A stretch of 64,000 nt of DNA from Acidimicrobiales bacterium mtb01 (GTDB taxonomy: Bacteria > Actinomycetota > Acidimicrobiia > Acidimicrobiales > Ilumatobacteraceae): NCBI GenBank assembly GCA_004379135.1, contig NBNI01000007.1, positions 1,165,501 through 1,229,500 on the forward strand, in the 5' to 3' direction. A program made the translations under genes and the position numbers. Below the pieces are notes generated by a model. That model did not search any database and was not told where the DNA came from. It saw only the letters and a list, made by a program, of their open reading frames with translations. Positions 17,113 through 30,941 of this stretch are shown here, one piece after another. Each line of letters starts with the position of its first letter. Positions within the stretch are counted from its first letter, which is position 1.

Positions 17113-18378
17113 GTGTCGTCGATCGCTGGAACACCGCTTCCCGATACGGTCGACGTGGCGATCGTGGGTGCCGGTCTGGCCGGACTCGCCGCCGCCCGGG
17201 TGATCCACGAGGCCGGGCTTTCGGTGGTCGTCCTCGAAGCATCCGACGGCGTCGGCGGACGCGTGCGCACCGACGAGGTGGACGGTTTCCTTCTCGACCG
17301 CGGATTCCAGGTGCTGCTCACCGCCTACCCCGAACTGCACCGGCAGTTCGACGTCGAATCGCTCGATCTCCGTGCGTTCGACCCGGGTGCTCTCGTGTGG
17401 CGGAACGGTCGCGGCTACGAGGTGTCCGATCCGTTCCGCAAACCGACGAGCGTGTTGTCGACCGCCATCGCACCGGTGGGTTCGCCGTTCGACAAGGCGC
17501 GCATCGCGTTGCTGCGACGGCGTGTGCGCTCCGGCCACGCGTCGCAACTTCTTCGCGGCGACGACATGACCACGCGCTCGCTCCTCGAGTCGTCGGGGTT
17601 CTCGTCCACCATGATCGACCGCTTCTTCACTCCCCTCGTCGGCGGCATCCAACTCGATCCGCAACTATCGGCGTCGCGGCGGATGTTCGACGTGATCTTC
17701 CGCATGCTCGCCGACGGCGACGCCGCGGTCCCCGCGGGTGGCATGGGGCGGCTGTCGGCGCAACTGGCCTCACGGATTCCGACCGACACGATCCATCTCT
17801 CCACTCCGGTCGTCGCCGTCGGGTCGGGTGAGGTGCGTCTCGACGCCGACCGCTCGGTGAAGGCCCGTGCGGTCGTGGTTGCCACCGAAGGGCCGGTGGC
17901 TCGACGGCTGGTCGGCATCCCCGATGTCGCTTCGCGTTCGGTGTCGTGCGTCTACTTCGCCGCCGATCGCTCACCGACCGCGTCCAAGGCGATCGTCCTC
18001 GACGGAACCGGCCGCGGCCCGGTCCTCAACGTCGCGGTGATGAGCAACGTCAGCCCGTCGTATGCCCCGTCGGGCCAGCACCTGATCGCGGCCGCCATTC
18101 CCGGTCGCATCGACGGCGATCTGGAGGCCGATGCCCGTCGTCAACTCGCCGGGATGTTCGGTGCGGCGGTTGGTTCGTGGCGTCATCTGCGCACCTATTC
18201 CATCGCCCACGGCCAACCCGATCAGTCGCCGCCGTTCAGCCCGAAGAAGCGCGTGTCGCTCGGCGAGGGCCTGTTCGTGTGCGGCGACCACCGCGACACC
18301 GCCTCGATACAAGGAGCGTTGTACTCCGGACGACGCGCCGGGCAGGCGGTCGTGGAATCATTGAGCGCGTCCCACTGA
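17113..18378 (+). CDS. FAD-dependent amine oxidase / phytoene-desaturase-like oxidoreductase
   Basis: Flavin oxidoreductase of 421 residues. The N-terminal dinucleotide fold reads VAIVGAGLAGLAAARVI (about 14-30) with the acidic ribose ligand in VVLEASDGVGGRVRTD, the GG-motif of the amine oxidase/phytoene desaturase superfamily. A C-terminal FAD motif occurs at LFVCGDHRDTASIQGALYSG. GTG 17113. Substrate unknown: similar proteins are annotated as protoporphyrinogen oxidase-like or carotenoid-modifying enzymes, and no carotenoid genes are nearby to decide. Confidence 0.87.
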   Translation: MSSIAGTPLPDTVDVAIVGAGLAGLAAARVIHEAGLSVVVLEASDGVGGRVRTDEVDGFLLDRGFQVLLTAYPELHRQFDVESLDLRAFDPGALVWRNGRGYEVSDPFRKPTSVLSTAIAPVGSPFDKARIALLRRRVRSGHASQLLRGDDMTTRSLLESSGFSSTMIDRFFTPLVGGIQLDPQLSASRRMFDVIFRMLADGDAAVPAGGMGRLSAQLASRIPTDTIHLSTPVVAVGSGEVRLDADRSVKARAVVVATEGPVARRLVGIPDVASRSVSCVYFAADRSPTASKAIVLDGTGRGPVLNVAVMSNVSPSYAPSGQHLIAAAIPGRIDGDLEADARRQLAGMFGAAVGSWRHLRTYSIAHGQPDQSPPFSPKKRVSLGEGLFVCGDHRDTASIQGALYSGRRAGQAVVESLSASH

Positions 18379-18397
18379 CGAGAATACGAAGGAGATC

Positions 18398-18844
18398 ATG
18401 ATGGCCGGAAGCGACCCCAAGAAGATCGTCTCGGTGAACAAGGTCGTGGCGGCGACGCCGCAGCAGATCTTCGACCTGCTCGCCGACCCCAAACGGCACG
18501 CCGACATCGACGGATCGGGCTCCGTGAAGGCCGCTCAGTCGGGCGCCCCCGAACGACTGTCGCTCGGCGCCAAGTTCGGAATGGACATGAAGATCGGCGC
18601 TCCGTACAAGATCACGAACGAAGTGGTCGAGTTCGAAGAAGGCAAGCGGATCGCCTGGCGCCACTTCGGCGGCCACGTGTGGCGCTACATCCTCGAACCG
18701 ACCGACGGCGGCACGACGGTGACCGAGCAGTTCGACTGGAACGGCAGCAAGTCGCAACTCATGTTGCGCGCGATCAACGCGCCGGGCCGCAACAAGAAGT
18801 CGATGATCGCCACCCTCGAGCGGCTGGCGAAACTGTTCGCCTAG
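18398..18844 (+). CDS. SRPBCC-fold (polyketide cyclase/dehydrase-like) protein
   Basis: START/SRPBCC ligand-binding fold, 148 residues, without catalytic residues I can name. Typical N-terminal strand VSVNKVVAATPQQIFDLLAD and C-terminal long helix. Two ATG codons stand in tandem (18398 and 18401) after AAGGAG at 18389-18394; spacing favours the second. This is one of the strongest ribosome binding sites in the window, so the protein may be abundant. Convergent with the mutase gene (7-base gap). Confidence 0.85.
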   Translation: MMAGSDPKKIVSVNKVVAATPQQIFDLLADPKRHADIDGSGSVKAAQSGAPERLSLGAKFGMDMKIGAPYKITNEVVEFEEGKRIAWRHFGGHVWRYILEPTDGGTTVTEQFDWNGSKSQLMLRAINAPGRNKKSMIATLERLAKLFA

Positions 18845-18851
18845 GCGGCGG

Positions 18852-20426
<1,575 letters not shown>

Positions 20427-20490
20427 CGGGCAAAGCGTACGAGCGGTTCGGCCGACTGGCCCCATCGGTGCCGGGTGACCGGCGCTCGCA

Positions 20491-20874
20491 TCAGGCCGAT
20501 GCGACGAGGGCGATTTCCATGAGCCATTCGGGTCTCGCCAGGGCCGGAACCGTGACCAGCGTGCTGGCGACGCGATGCCCACCGAGTGCGGTGTCACGGG
20601 CCGCCATCACCGGAGCGAGGGGCTGGCCGGCGACGACATAGGTCGTCACCGAGACGACGTCGGTGGCGGCCATATCGGCGTCGGCAAGGATCGCCATGAG
20701 ATTGGCCCACACCGTCGCGGCCTGATCGGCGATCGACGCGGGAACCGACCAGTCGGGCGCGATCGGGACGATGCCCGAGGTGTGCAACCAACGCTTGGAC
20801 GACTCCGACAGGACCGCGTGGGCGTAGTTGGCCGCGGTGGGCGCGATCGACGACGGAGCGATTTCGCGATTCAC
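20491..20874 (-). CDS. RidA/YjgF family protein
   Basis: Small Rid-family protein, 127 residues, of the family that hydrolyses reactive enamine/imine intermediates. The central [20 protein letters not shown] and C-terminal [14 protein letters not shown] segments match the fold. The arginine that binds the substrate carboxylate in RidA proper is not clearly aligned (a Pro follows Arg in LARPEW), so it may belong to a Rid subgroup without deaminase activity. It reads towards the mutase gene with a 64-base gap and is divergent from the aldolase gene. Confidence 0.82.
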   Translation of the reverse strand: MNREIAPSSIAPTAANYAHAVLSESSKRWLHTSGIVPIAPDWSVPASIADQAATVWANLMAILADADMAATDVVSVTTYVVAGQPLAPVMAARDTALGGHRVASTLVTVPALARPEWLMEIALVASA

Positions 20875-20918
20875 GTTGCGATTCTGGCACGGGATCAGGG
20901 CCGTCTAGCCTGCGGATC

Positions 20919-21722
20919 GTGACCGCCACCGAGAATCCATTGCTCCGCGCCGCCGCCCTGGGCAACGCCCAGTTGCTGGCAATGCCCTCCTTCGACAACG
21001 TCGAGGACGAACGCTTGTATCGAAAGCAGCGTCTGGCCGGCGCCTTGCGCATCTTCGGCCGCCTCGGATTCGGAGAGGGCGTGGCCGGACACATCACCGT
21101 TCGCGATCCCGAGAGGCCCGACCACTTCTGGGTGAACCCGTTCGGTTTGTCGTTCCGACACATGCGCGTGAGCGATCTGCTCCTCGTCAATCATCAGGGC
21201 GAAGTTGTACACGGCGACATGCCCGTCAATCGCGCGGCCTTCGTGATCCATTCGGCCATCCACCAAGCACGTCCCGACGTCATCGCCGCGGCCCACGCGC
21301 ACTCGGTGCACGGCAAGGCGTTCAGCTCCCTCGGTATTCCGCTCGACCCGATCACACAGGACGCGTGCATCTTTTATGACGACCACCGCGTGATCTCCGA
21401 GCAGGGCGGTGCGGTCGTGTTCGACATCGACGCCGGCAAGGAATTGGCGGCGGCTTTCCCCTCGGGCAAGGCCGCGATCCACCAGAACCACGGCCTCTTC
21501 ACCGTCGGCACCACCGTGGAGGAAGCCGCGTTCTGGTTCATCACCATGGAGCGTTCGTGCCAGGCGCAGTTGCTCGCCATGGCCGCCGGTACACCGAAGA
21601 AGATCAAGCACGAGTACGCGGCGTACACGCAGGAGCAAACCGGACACCATCTCGCCGGATGGTTCCAGTTCCAGCCGTTGTGGCAGGAGATCTGCCGCAC
21701 CGACCCGGAACTCTTCGACTGA
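20919..21722 (+). CDS. class II aldolase/adducin family protein
   Basis: Zinc-dependent aldolase fold, 267 residues. Metal ligands are seen in IAAAHAHSVHGKAF (His-x-His) and in AAIHQNHGLFTVG (third His). Basic phosphate-binding residues of fuculose-phosphate aldolases are not clear, and an N-terminal extension of about 40 residues precedes the fold, as in the fungal/actinobacterial group often called simply aldolase family. GTG 20919. The substrate cannot be assigned. The next gene, a transporter, overlaps or abuts its end. Confidence 0.9.
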   Translation: MTATENPLLRAAALGNAQLLAMPSFDNVEDERLYRKQRLAGALRIFGRLGFGEGVAGHITVRDPERPDHFWVNPFGLSFRHMRVSDLLLVNHQGEVVHGDMPVNRAAFVIHSAIHQARPDVIAAAHAHSVHGKAFSSLGIPLDPITQDACIFYDDHRVISEQGGAVVFDIDAGKELAAAFPSGKAAIHQNHGLFTVGTTVEEAAFWFITMERSCQAQLLAMAAGTPKKIKHEYAAYTQEQTGHHLAGWFQFQPLWQEICRTDPELFD

Positions 21723-22618
21723 GCGGAGTCTCCACTCCCCCGTCCCGACCGATCGGGACGTTCCTCGCCTCGGCGCCGCCCGAAGCGCTCTTCGTGCTGA
21801 GCGCGATCTCGCAGTACGCGGGCGCGTCCATCGCCATCGGATTGTTCGACGAAGTCGCACCGGCGACGGTCGCCTGGTTTCGGATCATCGGTGCGTCGAT
21901 CGCGCTCGTTCTGGTGTCGACGTCGCATCTGCGTCGTCGATTCACCCGCGCCGAATTGATCGCCATCGCCGTGTTCGGCATCGCGTCGTCGCTGATGAAC
22001 ACGTTCTTCTACTTGGCGATCGATCGCATCCCGCTCGGCAAGAGCGTCACGATCGAGTTCATCGGCCCGATCGCGGTGGCCGCCGCCCGGACGCGCTCTC
22101 GACGCAACGCACTGGCGTTGGTATCGGCGGTGATCGGAGTAGCGGTGCTGTCTGGTGTCGAGTTGGGCGGCGAGCCCCTCGGCCTCGTCTACTTGTTCGC
22201 CGCGTCGGCGATGTGGGCGGCGTACATCGTGCTGGGTTCGCGCGTCGCCCAGCAGAACCACGGCGTGGCCGGCTTGGGCGTCGGGTTGGCGATCGGGGCT
22301 CTCTTCGTGGCTCCGATCGGTGCTCCGGCGAGCGGGGATGTGTGGACTTCGCCGCGGCTTCTCGTTCTCTGCATGGTGGTCGGCGTGCTGTCGAACGCGA
22401 TCGGCTACGGGATCGACCAATCGGTGCTGCGGCGGATTCCGATTCGCCGCTTCAGCGTTCTCCTCGCGTTGCTGCCCGTGGTCGCGGTGCTCGCGGGGTG
22501 GATCGCCCTCGATCAGGTGCCGGCCGGCGTCGATTATCTCGGAATGGTGCTGGTGCTGGCCGGTGTCATCGTGCAGGAACGCGACGAACTCCCCCAACCC
22601 CGAGGATCTGGTGACTGA
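21680..22618 (+). CDS. EamA/RhtA-type drug/metabolite transporter
   Basis: Ten-segment EamA permease built from two five-segment repeats (for example FVLSAISQYAGASIAIGLFD near the start and RFSVLLALLPVVAVLAGWIA near the end). It resembles RhtA-type exporters of amino acids. The start is uncertain: no ATG/GTG/TTG follows the aldolase stop before the first segment, so I use GTG 21680, which overlaps the aldolase by 43 bases; GTG 21794 would remove the conserved PPEAL before segment one. The last codons and stop lie inside the left arm of a large palindrome. Confidence 0.86.
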   Translation: MAGDLPHRPGTLRLSGVSTPPSRPIGTFLASAPPEALFVLSAISQYAGASIAIGLFDEVAPATVAWFRIIGASIALVLVSTSHLRRRFTRAELIAIAVFGIASSLMNTFFYLAIDRIPLGKSVTIEFIGPIAVAAARTRSRRNALALVSAVIGVAVLSGVELGGEPLGLVYLFAASAMWAAYIVLGSRVAQQNHGVAGLGVGLAIGALFVAPIGAPASGDVWTSPRLLVLCMVVGVLSNAIGYGIDQSVLRRIPIRRFSVLLALLPVVAVLAGWIALDQVPAGVDYLGMVLVLAGVIVQERDELPQPRGSGD

Positions 22619-22719
22619 AAGTCACCGCCCAGGTGACGAAGTCGCACCAGATTCGTGCTCAGCAGATTTTCTGGTGCGACTTTGGACCCCATGCGGTGAC
22701 TTTCAGTCACCAGATCCTC
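22602..22719. repeat. nested palindromic element between convergent genes
   Basis: Two arms of 27 bases, 22602-22628 and 22693-22719, are exact inverted repeats. Each arm contains its own hairpin, GGTGACT-GAA-AGTCACC. Inside lies a second exact inverted repeat of 13 bases, AAGTCGCACCAGA (22639-22651) with its complement at 22670-22682. The arms cover the last codons and stop of the EamA gene and the stop of the rhodanese-ThiF gene. It could be a strong bidirectional terminator or a small mobile palindrome that inserted at the gene ends. No T-run is present. Confidence 0.85.
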
Positions 22720-23887
22720 AGTGGGTGGAGAGCCAGGGGGCGCAGAGGCCGTCGAGTTCGCGCACTTCGATCCGGTCGCGGTTCTCCCACGTCACCGGAT
22801 TGGTCGGATCGGGTCGCAGGTTGAACACCCGGAACGACATCTCGGTCGTGTCGACGGCCAGGATCCGTCCGATCAACGGCTCGCCCAGACCGAGCAGGAC
22901 CTTGATCGCCTCGAGCGCCTGGATCGAACCCACGATCCCGGGCAGCACGCCGAGCACACCGGCTTCGGCACAACTCGGCGCGAGCTCGGCCGGCGGCGGC
23001 TCGGGAACCATGTCGCGGTACGTCGGGCCCAACTTCGGATGGAACACCGACACCATGCCCTCGAACCGGAAGATCGAACCGTGCACCACCGGGATGCCCA
23101 GCTTCACGCTCGCGTCGTTGAGCAGATAGCGCGACGGGAAGTTGTCGGCGCCATCGACGATCACGTCATAACCCGTGATGATGTCGATGATGTTCTCGGC
23201 TGACAAGCGGGTGTCGTAGCAAACGACGTTGACATCCGGATTGAGCGCCGTGAGCGTCTTCTTGGCCGAGTCGACCTTGCGATCGCCCACACGATCGATG
23301 TTGTGCAGGATCTGCCGCTGCAGGTTGCTCGCATCGACTTCGTCCATGTCGACGATGCCGATGGTGCCCACTCCGGCCGCCGCGAGATAGAGCGCAGCCG
23401 GTGAGCCGAGTCCACCCGCACCGAGCAACAAGACCTTCGAGCCCAGCAACTTGGCCTGGCCCTCCACACCCACTTCGGGAAGGAGCAGGTGGCGCTTGTA
23501 GCGATTCGACTGCTCGGGTGTGAGCGAAGCGGGCGCCTTCCAAAGACGCCCCTCGTCCTTCCACTTCCCGAATCCGCCGGCCATCGACAGCACGTTGGTG
23601 TATCCGAGTTCGCCGAGCGTCTTGGCCGCGAACGCACTGCGCACACCGCCCGCGCAGTACACGATCACCGGCGCGTTCTTGTCGGTGAGCCGACCCTCCA
23701 CTTGCGCCTCGAGGTGACCGCGCGGAATGTGCAACGCGCCGATCAACGCTCCCTCGGCATGCTCGTCGGGCTCGCGCACGTCGAGAACCGCCACGCCGCC
23801 GACGGCGATACGGGCTTCGGCACTCGCGGTGTCGATTTCGGTGATGGTCGCCTTGGCGGCGGCCAGGAGGTCCCGGAATGTGGCCAT
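22718..23887 (-). CDS. rhodanese-ThiF/MoeB fusion, sulfur-carrier adenylyltransferase
   Basis: 389 residues with an N-terminal rhodanese domain (about 22-112; active-site loop CAGGVRS with Cys78) and a C-terminal E1-like ThiF/MoeB domain (about 122-389; ATP loop LLLGAGGLGSPAAL at 153-166, Asp in VDMDEVDASNLQRQ, conserved SCAEAGVLGVLPG). E1-like enzymes adenylate a ubiquitin-like sulfur carrier and, with the rhodanese, put sulfur on it for molybdopterin, thiamin or cysteine synthesis. In MoeZ and MOCS3 the rhodanese is C-terminal; here the order is reversed. The usual zinc cysteine before the catalytic loop is replaced (YRDMVPEPPP). The sulfur carrier is not in the window. Confidence 0.92.
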   Translation of the reverse strand: MATFRDLLAAAKATITEIDTASAEARIAVGGVAVLDVREPDEHAEGALIGALHIPRGHLEAQVEGRLTDKNAPVIVYCAGGVRSAFAAKTLGELGYTNVLSMAGGFGKWKDEGRLWKAPASLTPEQSNRYKRHLLLPEVGVEGQAKLLGSKVLLLGAGGLGSPAALYLAAAGVGTIGIVDMDEVDASNLQRQILHNIDRVGDRKVDSAKKTLTALNPDVNVVCYDTRLSAENIIDIITGYDVIVDGADNFPSRYLLNDASVKLGIPVVHGSIFRFEGMVSVFHPKLGPTYRDMVPEPPPAELAPSCAEAGVLGVLPGIVGSIQALEAIKVLLGLGEPLIGRILAVDTTEMSFRVFNLRPDPTNPVTWENRDRIEVRELDGLCAPWLSTH

Positions 23888-23896
23888 GCCAAAACC

Positions 23897-24763
23897 CTAC
23901 CGGGTTGGTCGGGATTCACCACCGAGGAGGGCCGGCAGCATTTCCCCGATCGAGCCGATGACCAACGCGTCGGCGAACCGATCCATCGCCGTCGACTCGC
24001 CGTTCAGGATGACCACCCGTGCCCCGGCCTGGCGGGCCCGCGGCACGGTGTTGTTGACGGGCCCCACCGACAAGGTGGAGCCCACCGCGAGGAACAGATC
24101 GCAATCCTCGGCCGCCGCCATGGCCGCACCGATCACCTCGGGAACCAACGGCTCACCGAACAGGATCGTCGAACTCTTGAGGATGCCCCCGCACAGCAAA
24201 CACGACGGATCGATGTCGCCGTCGACCACTCGTTGGATCGACTCGCCCATCGAACGACGATCGCCGCAATCCCAACACAGAGTGTCGCGCCACGAGCCAT
24301 GAACCTCGATCACGCGCTCGCGCGGATGGCCGGCATCGAGATGCAGACCATCGACGTTCTGCGTGATGATCGCGCGCAACTTACCGCTCGTCTCGAGATC
24401 CAGCAAGGCGTGATGGCCCGAGTTCGGCCGCGGTCGTTCGCGACCGAGGTTCCGCACGCGGTTCTGCCACGCCACCCGACGCACTTCGGGATCACCGAGG
24501 TAGTGCTCGATCGTGGCGGCCTTCTCGGCGGCCGGGTTCTTCGTCCAGAGCCCGTTGGGCCCGCGGAAATCGGGAATCCCCGAATCGGTGGAGATGCCCG
24601 CCCCGGTGAGAACCGTGATGCGACGGGCCTCGCTGATCCATGACGCGACCGTCGCGACATCGGGATCATCGGCCGACGTGATCGTGAACACGGCGTCATT
24701 CTGCCCGTCGCGAGCCGCCTCGGCACGATCGTCGTCGTCCACACTCGCGCGCTTCCCCGCCAT
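23897..24763 (-). CDS. Sir2-family NAD-dependent protein deacylase
   Basis: Removes acyl groups from protein lysines using NAD+. Motifs: VLTGAGISTDSGIPDFRGP (residues 51-69), TQNVDGLH, the catalytic His in EVHGSW, and the four zinc cysteines in LCWDCGD and CLLCGG. Start ATG 24763 gives 288 residues; the first 30 residues are acidic and low-complexity (VDDDDRAEAARDGQND), so a GTG at about residue 25 is also possible. An upstream extension to 24901 would run through the divergent gene and is rejected. Ten bases separate it from the rhodanese-ThiF gene, likely one transcript. Confidence 0.92.
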   Translation of the reverse strand: MAGKRASVDDDDRAEAARDGQNDAVFTITSADDPDVATVASWISEARRITVLTGAGISTDSGIPDFRGPNGLWTKNPAAEKAATIEHYLGDPEVRRVAWQNRVRNLGRERPRPNSGHHALLDLETSGKLRAIITQNVDGLHLDAGHPRERVIEVHGSWRDTLCWDCGDRRSMGESIQRVVDGDIDPSCLLCGGILKSSTILFGEPLVPEVIGAAMAAAEDCDLFLAVGSTLSVGPVNNTVPRARQAGARVVILNGESTAMDRFADALVIGSIGEMLPALLGGESRPTR

Positions 24764-24798
24764 CGACTCGCGATTTCGCACCTCACCCTCGGAGCACC

Positions 24799-25311
24799 AT
24801 GACCACCTTTCGAACAAAGCATCTCCTCGAGCACGATCCGCACACTCTGCACATCGTTCGCTGGGACGACCCGGTGGTCGAACGCCTCGGCCACGACGCA
24901 CTCGGCGACTACGTCGAGACCTTCTGGCTCGGCACTCTCGGACCCACCGCCACCTGGCTCCTGCGCCGCTTCGCCGCCGCTCTCGCCGAATACCCCGACG
25001 GCTGCACCATCGATCTTCCGTCGACGGCGGGCGCCCTCGGACTCGGCTGGGAGGACGGTCGCGCCAATTCGTTCGTGCGCTCGCTCGAACGGTTGTTGAT
25101 GTTCGGCCTCGCGCGCGCGAACGGCGACCGTCTTGACGTTCGCACCATCGTTCCGCCGCTCGCGTTCAAGCAGATCGCGCGTTTACCCGAGCACCTGCGT
25201 TACGAGCACGAAGCGTGGATGAACGGAACCCGCCGCGACGGCGTGGCCGTGGCGGCCTGCGGTCACGAGCCGACGATGACTACTTCGCCGGTCGCGCTGT
25301 CGGTCGGCTGA
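24799..25311 (+). CDS. conserved hypothetical protein
   Basis: Not recognised with certainty. A 170-residue soluble protein, mainly helical, with no signal peptide or membrane segment. The middle (residues 70-125, ALGLGWEDGRANSFVRSLER followed by a short strand and a basic helix) looks like a winged-helix or similar small fold. Arg/His content is high. The stop region overlaps the convergent leucyl aminopeptidase by 32 bases. Codon usage (strong C/G third positions) agrees with a real gene. Confidence 0.72.
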   Translation: MTTFRTKHLLEHDPHTLHIVRWDDPVVERLGHDALGDYVETFWLGTLGPTATWLLRRFAAALAEYPDGCTIDLPSTAGALGLGWEDGRANSFVRSLERLLMFGLARANGDRLDVRTIVPPLAFKQIARLPEHLRYEHEAWMNGTRRDGVAVAACGHEPTMTTSPVALSVG

Positions 25312-26764
25312 AGTCGAGGGCCAGGTTGGTGAGCAGCCGCGTGCCGTAACCCGTCGCACCGCGGCTCAGCCAGCCCTCGTCGCCGTCCACGTTCATCGGG
25401 CCGGCGATGTCGAGGTGGGCCCACGGCACGTCGCCCGTGAACTCGTTGAGGAACAGCGCGGCGGTGATGGCTCCGCCGTACGGTCCGCCGATGTTCTTCA
25501 TGTCGGCCACGTTGGAGTCGAGCAGTCGGCGATACGAACGCTCGAGCGGCAACTGCCAGATGGGTTCGTCGGCCTCCTTCGCGGCCGACACCACCTGGTC
25601 GATGAAACCCTGGTGCGAACCGAGAACACCGGCGATCTTCGGACCGAGCGCAGCCATGCACGCTCCGGTGAGCGTGGCGATGTCGACGATGGCGTCGGGC
25701 TTCTGCTCGACCGCCAACGACAATCCGTCGGCCAGGACCAAGCGGCCCTCGGCGTCGGTGTTGTGGATCTCGGAGGTCTTGCCGTTGCGGAACTTCAGGA
25801 CGTCGCCCATGGCCATCGCGCTGCCCGACGGGCGGTTGTCGGTGCACATGAGATAACCCGTCACTTTGGTGCGGCAGCCGAGCGCCTTCAACGCACTCAT
25901 CGACGCCAGCACGGCGGCGGCTCCGCTCATGTCCATTTTCATGTTGGCGTGCATCGGATCGGACGGCTTGAGGCTGATGCCGCCCGAGTCGTACGTGATG
26001 CCCTTGCCCACCATCACGAGATGACCACGCGCGTTGCGCGGCGCGTAGGTGAGGCGCACCATGCGCGGAGGCTCGGTGGAACCGCGATTGACGCCGAGCA
26101 GACCGCCCAGCCCCATCACTTCGAGCTTGTCCTTGTCGAAAACTTCCACGTCGAGTCCCGACGCCTTTGCCACCGCCACCGCGCGATCGGCGAGCATGCG
26201 CGCGGTGAGATGCGCCGGTGGGGTGTTGGCGAGATCACGTGCGAGAACGACCGCGCCGGCGGTCGAACGCCCGCGAGCGACACCGGCGTCGGCGGCGCGT
26301 GCCTTGGCCGCGCTGGTGACGAGCGATAGTTCGCTGGTGATCGAGATCGGCGACGACTTGAGCTCCTGGAATCGGTAGCTCGCCATCACGAAACCTTCGG
26401 TGGCGGCCTGAGCCGCCGCACGGGCGTCGAGTCGAACCGCGTCGACGATCGACAGTGCGACGTGCTTGCGCTTGGAGGTGGCGCGGGCGCAGGCCGCGGC
26501 GGCGTTGCGAACATCGGCCGCCGTCGCCTTGCGCGGATCGCCGATGCCGACGGCCACGACCACGCCGCGAGTCGTCGGCACCACGAGGGTCTGGCCCGCG
26601 TTGCCCTCGAATCCATTCTCCTTGAGCGCGGCCCGGCTCAATCCGAGGCCGCGGGGAATTGCTCCGGTTGTGCCGACGGCGAACGCTTGCGCATCAGCCG
26701 AGCGCGGCGCGGAGCGGGTGGTGGAGACGTTCGGAGCGGTGATCGATGCCGTGTTCGGAGTCAT
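25280..26764 (-). CDS. pepA: leucyl aminopeptidase (M17 family)
   Basis: Cytosolic two-metal aminopeptidase, 494 residues. The C-terminal catalytic domain shows the metal and active-site motifs VGKGITYDSGGISLKP, MKMDMSGAAAV and the family signature NTDAEGRLVLAD. The N-terminal domain (about 1-170) is the macro-like hexamer-forming part. ATG 26764 is chosen; it lies seven bases after the stop of the adenosyltransferase gene, so the two form one transcript. Ends overlap the convergent hypothetical gene. Confidence 0.95.
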   Translation of the reverse strand: MTPNTASITAPNVSTTRSAPRSADAQAFAVGTTGAIPRGLGLSRAALKENGFEGNAGQTLVVPTTRGVVVAVGIGDPRKATAADVRNAAAACARATSKRKHVALSIVDAVRLDARAAAQAATEGFVMASYRFQELKSSPISITSELSLVTSAAKARAADAGVARGRSTAGAVVLARDLANTPPAHLTARMLADRAVAVAKASGLDVEVFDKDKLEVMGLGGLLGVNRGSTEPPRMVRLTYAPRNARGHLVMVGKGITYDSGGISLKPSDPMHANMKMDMSGAAAVLASMSALKALGCRTKVTGYLMCTDNRPSGSAMAMGDVLKFRNGKTSEIHNTDAEGRLVLADGLSLAVEQKPDAIVDIATLTGACMAALGPKIAGVLGSHQGFIDQVVSAAKEADEPIWQLPLERSYRRLLDSNVADMKNIGGPYGGAITAALFLNEFTGDVPWAHLDIAGPMNVDGDEGWLSRGATGYGTRLLTNLALDFSRPTARPAK

Positions 26765-26771
26765 GCACGCA

Positions 26772-27320
26772 TCATGACACGCGGCGCACCGGAAGGCTCT
26801 GGCCCTCCTGCCAACGCGCCATGGTCCACAGCAGATCGGACAGGCGGTTGAGATACGGCACGACCTGAGAGGGCGAAGGAGCCGCCGAGATCGAGTGCCG
26901 TTCGGCGCGCCGCACGACGGTGCGCGCGATGTCGAGCCAGGCCGACACCGTGTTGCCGCCGGGAACCACGAACTCGGTGGGCGGATCGAAGCGAGCATCC
27001 AGACCGTCGATCGAGGTCTCGAGACGCGACACCATCTCGGATGTCACCGCCGACGAGCCGGGAGTGAGCTTCGAACGGTTCTCCGGGAGCGTGGCTAATT
27101 CGGCCATCAGGACCCACAGGTCGCGCATGATCGGAACGAGCATCGCTTCTACTTCGGAGCCCGCGCCGGCTTCGGCCCGGGCCATGCCAAGAATGGCCTG
27201 CGCTTCGTCGACCGAGCCGTAGGCCCGCGGAAGCACGCTGTCCTTGGGAACCCGGCCGCCGTAGAAGAGACCGGTGGAGCCGTCGTCTCCGTGGCGGGTG
27301 TAGATGCGTTCGCGCGGCAT
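26772..27320 (-). CDS. cob(I)alamin adenosyltransferase, PduO type
   Basis: Makes adenosylcobalamin from cob(I)alamin and ATP. 182 residues from ATG 27320. The N-terminal ATP motif TRHGDDGSTGLFYGG (8-22), the central FVVPGGNTVSAWLDIARTVVRRAER segment region (about 115-140, with the Arg-Ala-Glu-Arg signature) and a C-terminal helix match the PduO group. Adenosylcobalamin is the cofactor of the methylmalonyl-CoA mutase encoded 6 kb away; the gene is divergent from metH, which needs methylcobalamin, so the 131-base space between them separates two B12-linked transcripts. I see no cobalamin riboswitch there. Confidence 0.92.
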   Translation of the reverse strand: MPRERIYTRHGDDGSTGLFYGGRVPKDSVLPRAYGSVDEAQAILGMARAEAGAGSEVEAMLVPIMRDLWVLMAELATLPENRSKLTPGSSAVTSEMVSRLETSIDGLDARFDPPTEFVVPGGNTVSAWLDIARTVVRRAERHSISAAPSPSQVVPYLNRLSDLLWTMARWQEGQSLPVRRVS

Positions 27321-27451
27321 GGCGAGGGAGGACGGTAATGCCCGACAGCGGTCGGCGAGCGACCGTCCAGCACAAGTCACACCGATCACGCAACGCCACG
27401 GCTGCGAACACTCCCCGGACGAAGGAATGGCCAGAGGTAGCGTTCTCGTCG

Positions 27452-30925
<3,474 letters not shown>

Positions 30926-30941
30926 GAGGTTCGGGGAATCC

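Noticed and set aside
20462-20482. GCCGG-GTGA-CCGGC hairpin between RidA-like and mutase genes
   Set aside because: Five-base stem in GC-rich DNA is expected by chance; no T-run.
21718-21720. CTG as start of the EamA transporter right at the aldolase stop
   Set aside because: Position is attractive, but CTG starts are very rare; GTG 21680 is used with stated doubt.
27321-27451. Cobalamin or SAM riboswitch between adenosyltransferase and metH
   Set aside because: 131 bases is short for two divergent leaders; no B12-box-like or SAM-type conserved core was seen.
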